Under the pieces are notes generated by a model. That model was not told the DNA's origin. It saw only the letters and a list, made by a program, of their open reading frames with translations, and made no database searches. Of a stretch of DNA of 64,000 nt, positions 1 to 10,895 are shown one piece after another. The stretch spans positions 86,931,361-86,995,360 of the forward strand of contig NC_073691.1 of NCBI RefSeq assembly GCF_029784155.1, written 5' to 3'. Source of the DNA: Uranotaenia lowii (lineage: Eukaryota > Arthropoda > Insecta > Diptera > Culicidae). Position 1 is the first letter of the stretch. Every line of letters begins with the position of its first letter. The translations under genes were made by a program, and so were the position numbers.

Positions 1-735
1 AAGTACATGCTGGCCTGCGGATCCGAGTCCGACCGAACCCGCTTGTCCAGTAATAACAAGGTCACGATCGACGGCGACGAGCTGGAGATAGTCGAAGACT
101 TTGTCTATCTCGGCTCACTGGTGACCGCAGACAATGACACCAGCCGTGAGATCCGGAGGCGAATTATCAGCGGAAGTCGTGCCTACTATGGACTCCACAA
201 GCAACTGCGGTCGAGAAGACTTAGCCCTCGCACGAAGTGTAACCTGTATATGACGCTCATTAGACCGGTTGTTCTCTACGGGCACGAGACATGGATATTG
301 CTCGAGGAGGACCTGCGTACACTCGGAGTATTCGAGCGACGAGTGTTAAGAACCATCTTTGGCGGCCTACAGGAGAACGGAGTGTGGAGGCGAAGGATGA
401 ACCACGAGCTCGCGCGACTCTACGGCGAACCCAGTATCCAGAAGGTGGTAAAGGCTGGCCGGATACGCTGGGCGGGACATGTTGCGAGAATGCTGGACGA
501 CTGTCCTGCAAAACAGGTGTTCGCTACGAATCCGGTAGGAACAAGACGAGCGGGGGCGCAACGAGCGAGGTGGTTAGACCAAGTGGAGTGTGATCTGGCG
601 AACGTGGGGTGCCCTAGAAATTGGAGAACGGTTGCTATGAACCGAGTGAATTTTAGGAATTATGTTTGCAAGTTATGTCGTGAGACGGAATACTATGTAA
701 ATAAAAATAAAAATTGCCGCGATATCAGCCAATAA
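1..735 (+). CDS. 3' end of RTE-like non-LTR retrotransposon reverse transcriptase (5' end outside window)
   Basis: The frame is open from the first base to the stop at 733-735. It encodes the C-terminal part of an endonuclease/reverse-transcriptase polyprotein of the RTE-like group common in mosquitoes. Visible signatures are the post-catalytic stretch with VYLGSLVT, the TLIRPVVLYG(H)ETW block and the terminal GRIRWAGHVARM segment. The catalytic FADD box lies upstream, outside the window. A related copy at 53.5-54.1 kb matches closely at DNA level and confirms the identity; this copy lacks that copy's stop codons. The AT-rich tail after the stop, with repeated AATAAA/AAAAATAAAAA, fits a short 3' UTR ending near 735-750. 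Whether the complete element is intact cannot be seen. Confidence 0.85.
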   Translation, partial: KYMLACGSESDRTRLSSNNKVTIDGDELEIVEDFVYLGSLVTADNDTSREIRRRIISGSRAYYGLHKQLRSRRLSPRTKCNLYMTLIRPVVLYGHETWILLEEDLRTLGVFERRVLRTIFGGLQENGVWRRRMNHELARLYGEPSIQKVVKAGRIRWAGHVARMLDDCPAKQVFATNPVGTRRAGAQRARWLDQVECDLANVGCPRNWRTVAMNRVNFRNYVCKLCRETEYYVNKNKNCRDISQ

Positions 736-750
736 ATTGAAATTTTGTTG

Positions 751-2830
751 CCTACTTGAAGGCGTTTTACCTATAAGGATATCAAAAAGTGTATTTCAAA
801 AAGCGACATTTTCGGTACGTTTAGCAATAACAAGTGAGTTTTTGCCAAAGTATGCTTAGTTTACAAAAACGCGATAAACATGTTACTAAACGTTTAATTT
901 TACAATCATTATATTCCATTTTTTCATTATAATCATCATTTCATTTCTGACCACCCTTCCGGTATGGTGCGTTCTGTTCTGTAGCTGGTTGAGTTTTTAA
1001 CAAGAATATCATCAAAATTGAGTTTTTATCGTTATTCTTCTTTCTAGTAAGACGTTAAATAGATCCCTGAATCATCGTAAACGTACAGTTCGGTTCTCAC
1101 ATGATTTTTGGCGCTGTAAATAGCGTTAATGCTTAACTGGTGTGTTCTGAACAGTTTTCCCCTACATTTTGCAGTCTTGTCCTCATATGTCAAGTTTGCG
1201 ACTCGCTTAGACCGAAAATATTTACGCATTGCCCCTTTAAATCTGCGGCCCTGGAAATGGTTAAAAATTCTTTTCACATTATAATGTGTTCGATCGGTGA
1301 ATCTTTGTGTTGATGCGCATCATATGCTTTCTTTATAAATAACGCATCAGATATGTTTCACAAATTTAAAAATATTTCTCAAAAAGAATAGTCTTGTACA
1401 TATTTCTGAAGTTTAGAAAAACATTTATTTTGCCGGGGAAATTCCGGCTTGCAGTCAATTTTTGTTTTTGCTCCAAAATAGACTGCAAGTCAGAATTTCT
1501 CCAGGAAAAATACTTTAGTCGATCCCCAAACATAGAAAAAGATTAATCAAAACTTAATGTCATCATTTGAATTTAATTCAATCATACCTAGTGAAAGGTT
1601 TCATAAAATATCCTCTGTAGGAATCTTTCACGACCAAAAAATATTGTTACAGTTCTACTTAGGATTTTACACTTCCAATTTTTTATTTCACTCACGTGAA
1701 AAGTGTACAACAAGTTCTGTCCGCAGCCCGGAATGTGAATGAAAACTGATGACTGCATCTCGAAACTCGCTAAAGGCACCGTTTGATATTTGAAATGATG
1801 TTGCAACGCGCCCGCCCGACTCTGCCTTTAAAAAGCAACTTGCATGTGTAGATACGTGACGACATACCCGCCACTTTCATCTCGCCGCCTGCAAAAGATT
1901 CGTTTAGCGAAGAAAAATGCCAACCGAAATACGACCGGAAATGTTATCCACATTTGAGTTTCCTGAAATGAATGCATCTGTGTATCGTTCTTTAGATATA
2001 GATGTATCTATGTAGTACATAGAAAAAGTACACATTGCTACCACATTGTGACAAATAGAAACGGCTCTTCATTCAGTAGCAGCAGTAGCGGAAACCCTGC
2101 AGCTCTTCTCAGGTTGGACTCAGGCACGATTTCGGTTAAGACCCTAACATCATTTAGCGGATGCACATCGGAAGTGCAGGCTGAATCCACAACACACAGC
2201 CTGACCTGACTCGTCATCGCCCAATCCACGTCATCATCATCATCAACATCCTCTCGTTTAACTATCAGCACTGGCGAAAAACCGGAAGGTAATCACGGCC
2301 AGAGACCATGTTATGATAGGTTCATGTTTGCCTGCTTTTTCCGGTGTTTATTGAAAAAGATACAACAGCGAATCCGACATTCCACTGCTGCTGTAGCTTG
2401 GAACATTTTGGATTAGCTTGGATTTTAAGCGATAGGCACAGATGAGATGAACACGTTACTTCTATGTGCAGCAGTGAAAGGAAATCCAGAATATTTAGGT
2501 TTATGTGAATCAGTACCTACAGTATTTAGTTATTTAGATTACTGTACAGACTGTGACTGAAAATTGTTGTGCCGAATAAATAAAATTAAATAATATTCCT
2601 GTGTTTCAAAATGTAGTTCTTTACTTTAACTAACTGATGAACGAAGTGTTATTTTTCAACACCCACAATTCAGACTCTACTCCAATAATGAACTTCCTAG
2701 GAGGTGGAATTATCGGTATAAGATTCTATGCCGGACCGGCCGAATATCATAAGGCAAAGCAGAATGGAAACAATCAGCCACCAAGGATATTGCCAATGCA
2801 GAGCGTTTTTTTTGGTAATCAGCGGTGGCA
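751..2830. other. no gene recognised
   Basis: AT-rich sequence with only short, compositionally random open frames. I see no TIR, target-site duplication or protein family signature. A moderately GC-richer patch at about 2040-2300 contains a CAT/ATC-rich run but nothing identifiable. Confidence 0.4.
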
Positions 2831-2856
2831 GCAAGACTATGACTCCAACTATAACC

Positions 2857-2932
2857 GACTCAGATGGTTCAGTCGGACTGCCAAGCCGAGATGGGATGCT
2901 GGTGTGAGTTCGATTCTCACTTTTTTTTTTGA
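2857..2932 (+). repeat. tRNA-derived SINE head (candidate)
   Basis: A tRNA-like A box (GATGGTTCAGTCGG) is followed 40-odd bases later by a B box embedded in GTGAGTTCGATTCTCAC, then a T-run. This is the internal Pol III promoter layout of a tRNA-derived SINE. The cloverleaf does not fold cleanly, so it is not called as a functional tRNA gene. Flanking duplications were not found. Confidence 0.5.
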
Positions 2933-3003
2933 TGAATTATCCAGTAGGATGGAAATCCCATAAAATGTTATACTTGTTTCGTTTAAATGTAGTGGCCATG
3001 CAT

Positions 3004-3502
3004 AAGGTTGCCAGATTAGGCGGTTTTATCCGGGTTTACCATGATATTTTATACAAAATTTGGGAACAGTTGTGGTCTGGCCCAATTGCCCGGATTTAAT
3101 TAAAAATTTCCGGGCTTTGCCCGGTTTATTCGTTTTTTTTTTTGGCAAATCAAACAAAAAAAAAATCAAATTGTAATGTTTTTTTTTGTATTAATGCCTC
3201 CAAAACGATTTTTTTTAAGCAAGTTTTATAAAAAAAATCATGAAATGTTCTTTGGAAGCCTAAAATACGATTTAAAATCCCTAGATGAGTTTTGATGATT
3301 TTTTTTTCATTGTTTTTTTTTAATATTTTTTTTTCTTGATTTTTGTTGAGTTATTTCTAGGTTTTGCTAAAATTACCCGGATATTGCCCGGGTTTATGGT
3401 CGTCAATTTTAAAATCAATTGTCATGATTTTGCCAGGTTTTTATATGAGATTGCCCGGATTTGTCCGGCCCGGATACGTACTGAAAAAATTCTGGCAACC
3501 TT
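3004..3502. mobile_element. MITE with AAGGTTGCCAGA terminal inverted repeats
   Basis: The element opens with AAGGTTGCCAGATTAG and closes with TTCTGGCAACCTT, giving 12-bp perfect terminal inverted repeats. Several CCCGG-containing words (CCCGGATTT, GCCCGG) are repeated inside near both ends, making subterminal repeats. There is no transposase frame. A target-site duplication is not clear, though both flanks contain CATGCAT. Confidence 0.65.
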
Positions 3503-4266
3503 TGTCATGCATCATTAAGCGTGGGAGCTCTAGTCTTTATGCCAGTATTTGATGCATATTAAGTCATATCATCTAGAGAAACGGATTTATTCTTTACAGA
3601 ACACATTCTTACGAGAAGTCCGAAAGAAATGCAACACTTTATGCATTCATGGCACAGTACTTCAGCTTTCAATTTTCTGTTAAATTCTATAAACGATGGG
3701 TCAAACAGGGAGCATCATAAATCGATTTTAATCGCAATTCTGTGTCGAAAAAAATTTGCAAAAAATAAGATAACTTTATATCCGGAAGTTATCTTCTAGA
3801 CGTCGAATTAAACTGTGAAGGCAATCAGCGCCTTTGAATAGGTTATATGCGCCTAACAGCAGACAATATGCACCACAAAAATTTACATAAAAGACACATA
3901 CACAAATGAAGAGTGAACGACACTTTTGGTCTGTGCAGGATATGGTAACCCTAAACAAAACCTCAATAATACTTTGTTTTAGAAGACACTTTGCTTGTAC
4001 ATACCTTAATAAAATCGTTACTAGAGCTGGAATTGTTTGTTCTGGAAAAAGAAAGAAATAAAATTTTATTAGCTTTTATTATTATTATTCATTATTCAGA
4101 AGGATGTGTATACACGATCGCAAGGTAAACATAGGTTGAGATATTCTTTATTTCGTCAATATAGTTCTTGTTATAAATTAGTTTATTTATATTATAGTAT
4201 TTTGGTTCGCCGTTGCATTTTCTTGCGTAGTGGCCAAGGGTGCTATATCTATAGCAACTTGCAAAC
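3503..4266. other. no gene recognised
   Basis: AT-rich DNA without recognisable coding or terminal repeat structure. Confidence 0.4.
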
Positions 4267-5775
4267 TAGGATTACCATATCCCGCTACACCAAAAAGAGT
4301 ATATATCGCGATGATTTTTTTATAAATAAAGAGAAAACACATTTTTACATGGATTTTGGATAAAAATGGTGGCTCGGATAACCGGAGCTCGGATGAACGG
4401 GGTTCTTCTGTACATATCTCGTTCTTTCTCAGGTGGCACCGAAATATTTCTATTTAATCAAATGCTGTTAATGCCTTGAAGGATATGTGACTTACATGAC
4501 AATTATAATTTTTTTTTTAATATTCTTGTATGTACTATACCTAAATTTTGTGCATATTGATTACTGTACTGTTTGTATAATCAAAGGCGCTAATCGCACT
4601 CGCTGTTAGTACCGATTAAAAATGCACTAAAAATGATTAAAACCATTCGTTGTAAACTGTATTACCTACTTTTGCAGTTTTTGCATAAGATGTGGATAAA
4701 ATGGAAGAAATACGTTGGTTTTTCTGATCAAATGTCTTTCAACAATAAAAAGAGTACCATCGGAAAAACTTTCCAAAAAAAAGAGTACGCCCATTTTTCG
4801 ATCGAAAAAGCGAACGGATACTCTTAAAAGAGTACCGTAATCCGGGGTAATATTGATCACTTTTTTTCAATATTTTTCGATTATTTTTCCTATTAAGGAG
4901 AATGTGGCATGCTTCATATTTTTAAAACTAGTACTGGACTCCTATGAACGTAAAACATGGTTGCAGAAATTAATTTGACTACTTTAAATTTAATTTAAAA
5001 ATCGATTTCATCGATGTTCAGGAATTGATGCTTTGGGGTTACATTGATTAGTCTCCATTTTGATGGTTTTAACGAGTTTTCGGTTTTAACGAGTTTTTTC
5101 GAGGAAACACTTTCATAATTGTTTACAAATTCTAATTTAACAATTTCACCTAGCTTTTTAACGTTTTCTTTTCAAAACATTAATAATCGAAAAAAAAAAC
5201 CATAATGCTGCATACATCTAGGGGCAAAAATTAAATTAATTGCTAAATAGTTTTAGCTTCGAAATACAAATCTAATTATACTTTCACACATTCCCCTAGG
5301 CCCTCCCACTTTTTCCATTTTCATTTTTTCTTCAAAGTTAACCATTGGATAGGATTCATATGTATTTGTCCAATAAGGGCTTACTCTTGGAAAATGTCCA
5401 TTCTTTTTAAATATCAAAAATTTATCATTAAATGACTATAAAAATAGCACTATAACTATACATATACAAAGAATAAAAGTTTTTTTTTTTGAGATTCAAC
5501 CACCTGTTTGCTTTTAAATACTTTTTGATATCATCAGGAGAGCTGTTTGTTTGCGAGCCTTGAAAAAAAAAAGATATTTTTAGATGTAGACAAACCAAAT
5601 TTTGTCTATTTGATACTCAATTAATAGGCTTTCAAACGTAGAAAACAGTTTTCAAAAATTCAAACCATAAACTTAGTTATTGATGATAATGTGGAAAACT
5701 TGATTGATGTTAAAAGTTAACCCGGTGATCAAAGTTACCCCGTTTAACGGTACGTATTAAATCTCTAATTTAAAC
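4267..5775 (+). mobile_element. MITE family A, copy 1, split by a family B element
   Basis: The left end AGGATTACCATAT followed by CTACACCAAAAAGAGTA matches the left end of copy 2 at 5944. Internal words such as GATATGTGACTTA, AAAGGCGCTAAT and the right-hand AGAGTAC-rich block (ATTTTTCGATC, AAAAGAGTAC) occur in the same order in both. The right terminus GTACGTAT resumes at about 5751 after the nested family B element (4833-5752), so family B inserted close to the end of this copy. No coding capacity. The exact right border is eroded. Confidence 0.6.
4833..5752 (+). mobile_element. MITE family B, copy 1 (nested)
   Basis: The ends are TACCGTAATCCGGGGTAA and TTACCCCGTTTAACGGTA, inverted repeats with a subterminal GATCA. 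The full 920-bp body matches, in opposite orientation, the element at 47169-48096, with shared landmarks such as CATGTTTTACGTTC and GAATGTGGCATG. TA at both extremes suggests a TA target as in Tc1/mariner-type MITEs. No transposase frame. Confidence 0.7.
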
Positions 5776-5943
5776 AGATGTAATTTTTCCTTCTGTTCCA
5801 GTAGGACTTCGCGGTTTTTCACGTAGTTTTCGAGATCGTCGTCAGTTCGTGGAGTTTTCGATGCCTTTATCTCTCACCCTCTCATCAAGAGCATCTTCTG
5901 TTATTCTTAATAGGGTAACTGCTTTTTAGCAGAACTAGAATCT

Positions 5944-6565
5944 AGGGTTACCATATGCTGCTACGCCAAAAAGAGTACATTGAGAAATATTTTCAAAATT
6001 GTTAAGACAAACGCCATTTATTCAAAGCCATGATGTTTTAGGTTATTCAAATAGCGCCAATTTGTTGCAAGATATGTGACTTAATTGACAAATAGATAAA
6101 TAAAGTTTTAATTAAATATATACTGAGAAACCACTCGAAAGTTGATAAAAAAAAATTAATTTTTAAATAGTTTTTTTATAGGCGTAATTTTTCACTCTTC
6201 CAAAACATTATTGCTGATTCGTTCGCATTTGATTTGTGCACTATGTTTTTGTTGTTGTTATGCATAATGCCTACTGTTCAGGATATCATTGCATACTAAA
6301 AGGCGCTAATTTTGAACGAAAAATCCAGATTGAAATCGTTATTCCTTTCATAGGAATCCATCCTTTGAAACATTTAACAAAAGAAGCTCAACTGAAGTGT
6401 TTTGCAACGAATGAATAAAAAGTAGGAGTTTTTACAATTTATAAGAATACTTGATCTTCATGTATCAAGAGGACATTTGGTAAAATTTTACAAAAAGAAG
6501 AGTACGCTCATTTTTCGATCTAAAAAGAGTACATGTACTCTTAAAAGAGTACGTATGGTATCCCT
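5944..6565 (+). mobile_element. MITE family A, copy 2
   Basis: Imperfect inverted ends AGGGTTACCATAT and ATGGTATCCCT enclose 0.6 kb. The right end carries repeated AGAGTAC units forming a self-complementary block (GTACTCTTAAAAGAGTAC). AACTAGA occurs just outside both ends and may be the target-site duplication. Copies at 4267 (same orientation) and 54937 (opposite, partial) establish the family. Non-coding. Confidence 0.65.
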
Positions 6566-6850
6566 AAACTAGATGGCTCAATTCGACGCAACTTGGAATT
6601 AATCAAGCCGTATGAAAAGGAGTTATATCCGAACGATTTTATTCTATTCATCGAATAGATCTTGGTTTCTGCTTCCTAATGATGATTTGTAGAATATTTT
6701 TGAGTAAATCCCAATAACTCTTCACAGAAATTTTTTTTTGAATATTACGTGTCACTGAAAACTGCAACCTTTGAAATAAATCACCTGTAATTAACAAACC
6801 CGGAAATTTTAAATTGTTTTCCTTGAAAGTTAACAAAGATTCATTTATTA

Positions 6851-6992
6851 TTACAGCAAATGTCCTGTAAAAAAGTTGTACACTAAAAATTAAATGTCAC
6901 GTAATAATGTATTCGACCTGTAAAATTACGGTAAATGTCCTGCTCCTTTTTGTCACAGGACATATGCGTCATTTTAATAATTTTTGCTGTGT
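6851..6992. mobile_element. short MITE with ACAGCAAA-type ends (family C)
   Basis: The stretch starts with TTACAGCAAATGTCCTG and ends with AATTTTTGCTGTGTA. It contains repeated TGTCCTGT/ACAGGACA words in both orientations. A related end (ACACAGCAAAAATT followed by TTTCCTGTAAAATTACG) lies at 13146. Non-coding. Confidence 0.5.
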
Positions 6993-7549
6993 AGAGCTTT
7001 TTACTGTAGAAAGAATTCTGTTCTTGAGCGGAACTATTTCGTACTGTCAACATCTTTTATTACCCTCATTCTTAATCTTTATGTAACTGTGAAATCTTCC
7101 AAAAAATTCCATCTCTAAATATTTTCAAGTTTAAAAATAAATGTTTTTTACGTTAATAACAGAAACATTGCCTTCCAAAGATGTTCTTAAAATATCCTTT
7201 CAAATTTATTTCTTACTTCAAAAAAGATATCAAATTTCCATTTATGTGATTTTATCCAAAAATTCTGTTATGAATTCCTGTGATGCTATTTCCTTTGATT
7301 TCATTGAAAATTCAGGATAAATAGGTTTTTTTTATTCAAAGGAAAAATCAGTCAAAGTAAGAAGTTTAACTTTCATAATGGACAAAAAAATTAAAATTTT
7401 GAAAATCTATTCAAAATTTAAATATTGTGTGTAGTTACACTCTGTATTTCGGCAACCTTGCTCTAAAAAACTCACTCATAGAATAAAGCTGATAATATTC
7501 TCACGTTAAATTTATATATATATTAAAAAATTATGGAAACATTAATTAT

Positions 7550-7680
7550 TTAGCTCAATTGATAAAACAATTATTTTCCAAACCGATTTCCATAAGTTTG
7601 AGCTCAAGTGAAAACATCAATCACAAGGTAATCGGATAAGTTTTCAATACCAGGCCACCAATTGAATCGTTACATATTAT
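7550..7680 (+). repeat. tRNA-derived SINE, same family as 33 kb copy
   Basis: The A box TTAGCTCAATTGAT and degraded B box AAGTTTGAGCTCAAG are followed by GAAAACATCAA. The copy on the minus strand at 33 kb has TAGCTCAGTTGG, GAGTTCGAGTCC and GTAAACATCAA at the same spacing, so the two are related SINEs and not independent tRNA genes. It is old and mutated. Confidence 0.6.
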
Positions 7681-7685
7681 AAAAT

Positions 7686-8045
7686 AGCTGACCCGGTATG
7701 CTTTGCTACACTTTGTAGAATTGATGAAATGTGTGTCAAAAATAATTTGAATTTTTGTGTATTAGTGTATCGTTTTCAATTAAAATTTTAACATCAAGCA
7801 CAACCTCTTTGAATGAAACCTGCTTATTAAAGTTCGAATAGTAATGAAAATGAATACTGATTCTAATTCTCAAATAATGATCTTACTTTATTGGCTTCAT
7901 TCGTTCTCGAATTATGCCAAAAAATATGAATAAAAGTCTTCCTCTTCCGTTTAAAATAAAGATATTATAAAAAATAAAATAACAATCTTCCTCCTCCTTC
8001 CCGTCTTCCCTCTGAAAGAAAGAATCAAATCTTGTATCCAAAAAA
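7686..8045 (+). mobile_element. Helitron/Helentron-like end, truncated copy
   Basis: AGCTGACCCGGTATGCTTTG at the left matches the terminus seen at 26324, 28225 and, inverted, 28287. The following body (AATTTGAATTTTT, then CTTCCTCCTCCTTCCC pyrimidine tracts) resembles the start of the 26.3-kb copy. The tandem units and GACA tail are missing. Confidence 0.5.
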
Positions 8046-9627
8046 ATTAACTTTTTGTGTGCCTAATTTGGAACGCTGTGACACCAATTAAAGGGATTTT
8101 TGGTTCTATTCGAACTTAATTTTACATCTTTTCTGTCCCTAAAGCTGTGCTGCACATGTACTGCATACATTCAGGGGTAAAATTGCGAGTGAGACATAAG
8201 GCATAAGGCATTCAAAATTTTGACAGCATTTTGCTGCCTGTGAAAAGTTCTTTTAGCCCTTTTTTTGAAAAACTTAATATTGGTGGAAAAGTGTGCAAAC
8301 ACTGCCAAAAATGTCCACAAAGCTCAAATCAAACATTAGAGTGAGCAGATGATCGACAACTACGGTTAAGGGTCATCAGGTAAGTCAAGTCTCATACCAA
8401 CGTTTTTAATTTTTAATAAGCGAAAAACTAAATGTAGATCGCTGTAATGTCCTAAAAACTTTTGTCCGATAAGCTAGAAGTGTTAAGTTATAAGTCAAGT
8501 TATAAGTCATTCGAACCTAACTTCAAACAACAAATTTTTGCTTGTTCCATAGCTTGTAAGCTGTTTAGCCGGTACCGAGGTCCTGTGACAGATGATTTCT
8601 GATGAACGAAAAACTTATTAAAAACCCTATTGCAAACAAATTCCAGCGTTTGAATCCTATACCATGTATGCTCGTGGCAATGTCCCTAGTATATTGAAGT
8701 ATGTATTTGATGGTTGTATTGTAAAAAAATAAAGATTTTCTAAGATTCTGCTCTTGTGAAGGAAACAAAAATTTTCAAAACTTTGGTTTTCGCTGTTTTT
8801 AAAATCCTAAAATGAGTAATCTTGTAGGTACCCAAGGCCGTGCGAACGCGAAAGGGGGGGAGAGGTTTAGGGGTTTAACCCCCCCCCCCCCCATGGAGAT
8901 TTTTTCGCAGTAAAATTTTCTGTACAAGAAATGAATTTACAGGGAAATCACTTGATCCCAAATGGTGTTTAAAAATAAGTGTTGACAAACATGTCAGAAA
9001 TTCGGCTCTTCTCCGGCGGAATTTCGTCTTAAATCACTCTCCAGTCTTGAGACATTTCATTTCACGGCTCTTTATGACGTTCACGAATTGAAACCAATCA
9101 ATTGTAGATTTCGATTTGCACTCCAGTTAATACCTTTTGTATTGAAACCCAATTCTTGACACATAAAACCCTCAGCTCGTGTTCAAAGTGGGTTTTCACT
9201 AAGAAGTGTAATTAAACAAGTTCAAAATTTGAAACCAACCATTTGAACTTCGAAATTCATTCATAGAATACTAATTTTACACATCATAAGTTGGTAGCCA
9301 CTTACGATAGTCAACAGATTTAGCTAAATAAAAACAAAATCCTAGTATAAATAGATGACTTTATAACTAGCCACTTTGGTTGTAAAAGAGGGGAAAAGTC
9401 ATTCAAAATTTTATGCTGATATGAAATATTCTTCAAGAAACCAATTTCAGCCTCTATTTTATTTTGTGTTTCTCGTTCTTTTGAATCCTAAACTCCATAT
9501 CCAAAAAGTTTTTGACAAAATTTTCAAGGCTTCAAATTTCACATTTTTCCTAGGTGCAAAGAATTTAAGAGAAGATTTTGAATAATTTGGGTGCCATAAA
9601 TCAAATTTGCAATAAGGTTTTAGTCTA
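8046..9627. other. no gene recognised; G/C homopolymer block
   Basis: No coding feature. At about 8837-8893 the word GGCCGTGCGAACGCG precedes a G-run and a long C-run, similar to ends of degraded mosquito MITEs, but no partner end was found. Confidence 0.4.
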
Positions 9628-10895
9628 AAGGGTGATACTATCAAAATTTGGTCAATATCAACTTGACGTATTTCTTTCAATTTTGCATTTAAAAAACCTG
9701 AACACCCCTCATTTTGAAGGTGTGTGTGTGTGTAGAATGTTGCTCCTATTTTGATTTTGGAATTCACTCTTCAGTTGTCAGAATGCCGTCCAAGGAAGAA
9801 GAGCAGCGTATCAAAATTTTGCTCGCGCGTCGCGAAAATTCGAGCTACTGGCACGCAAAGCTGGCAAAATCGCTAAAAGTTGCCAAATTAACCGTTACAA
9901 ATGTAATTAAAGTGTTTAGGGAACGTTTGTTGACTGCCAGGAAGTCTAGATCGGGGGGAAATCGAAAACCGGAAGCCGCTGAGAGGACAGCCGGTAGTTT
10001 CAAGCGAAACCACAATCTCTCTCTCCGAGATGCCACAAATAAGCTGGGTGTATCATCTACAACCGTACATCGAGCCAAAAAATGAGCCGGACTATCGACT
10101 TACAAGAAGGTAATGACTCCAAATCGCGATGATAAACAAAATACGATGGCCAAAGCGCGATCCCGGATGCTGACGAAGTTTGACTGCGTGGTAATGGACG
10201 ACGAAACCTACGTCAAAGCCGACTACAAGCAGCTTCCGGGACAGGAGTTTTATACGGCAAAAGGAAGGGGAAAGGTAGCAGATATTTTAAAGCACATGAA
10301 ACTGTCAAAGTTCGCGAAGACTTATCTGATTTGGCAAGCCATCTGTGCCTGTGTGTGGCTTGAAAAGCAGCATTTTCATAGCTTCCGGGACTGTCAACCA
10401 AGAAATTTACGTGAAAGAGTGTTTGAATAAACGTCTGCTGCCTTTCCTGAAGAAACACGGTTGTTCCGGATTTGGCATCTTGCCATTACGGTAAAAAGGC
10501 CATGAAGTGATACGCCGCCAACAACGTGCAGGTGGTTCCCAAGGAAAAGAACCCTCCCAACACGCCAGAGCTCCGCCCAATTGAGAAATACTGGGCTATT
10601 GTCATGCCAAACCTAAAGAACACCAAAAAAACTGCTAAGGACGAGCAGCAGTTCAAGGCAAACTGGTTTTCAGCGGCGAAGAAGGTGGACAAGGTGGCTG
10701 TACAAAATCTGATGGCAGAGGTTAAGTGTAAGGCCCGGCAATTCGGATTTGGAAAAGCGGAAGCCTAACTGAATATTTTTCCTGAATTTTATGCTAATTA
10801 AACTTGAAAAAGAAGTATAATTTGATTTTTTAAATAAACGATTTCACCGATTTACACGCGTTTTCCCTTGAACAAATTTTGACCATATCACCCTT
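9628..10895 (+). mobile_element. mariner-superfamily DNA transposon, ITmD37E type (defective)
   Basis: Terminal inverted repeats of about 28 bp flank the copy. The left begins AAGGGTGATACTATCAAAAT; the complement of the right begins AAGGGTGATATGGTCAAAAT. TA precedes the left end; the right flank reads TC, so the TA duplication has mutated on that side. The 1.27-kb length suits a mariner-like element with one transposase gene, which fills the interior and is broken. Confidence 0.85.
9783..10768 (+). pseudogene. ITmD37E-type transposase pseudogene
   Basis: This was a DDE transposase that cuts and pastes its own element at TA sites. The start ATG at 9783 opens an N-terminal helix-turn-helix region (MPSKEEEQRIKILLARRE...). 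The first catalytic Asp lies in VVMDDETYVK (about 10195-10220). The second is in DLASCHYG at 10469. The Glu is in RPIEKYW at 10583, exactly 37 residues after the second Asp when the stop codon between them is counted as one residue; that spacing defines the D37E family. Lesions: TGA stop at 10083, frameshifts between 10390-10411 and between 10431-10469, TGA at about 10508, and apparent loss of sequence around 10086. The gene is inactive. Its DNA is noticeably less AT-rich than the flanks. Confidence 0.85.

Noticed and set aside
1044..1277. 77-codon open frame on the minus strand
   Set aside because: No family features and AT-rich surroundings; length is within chance.
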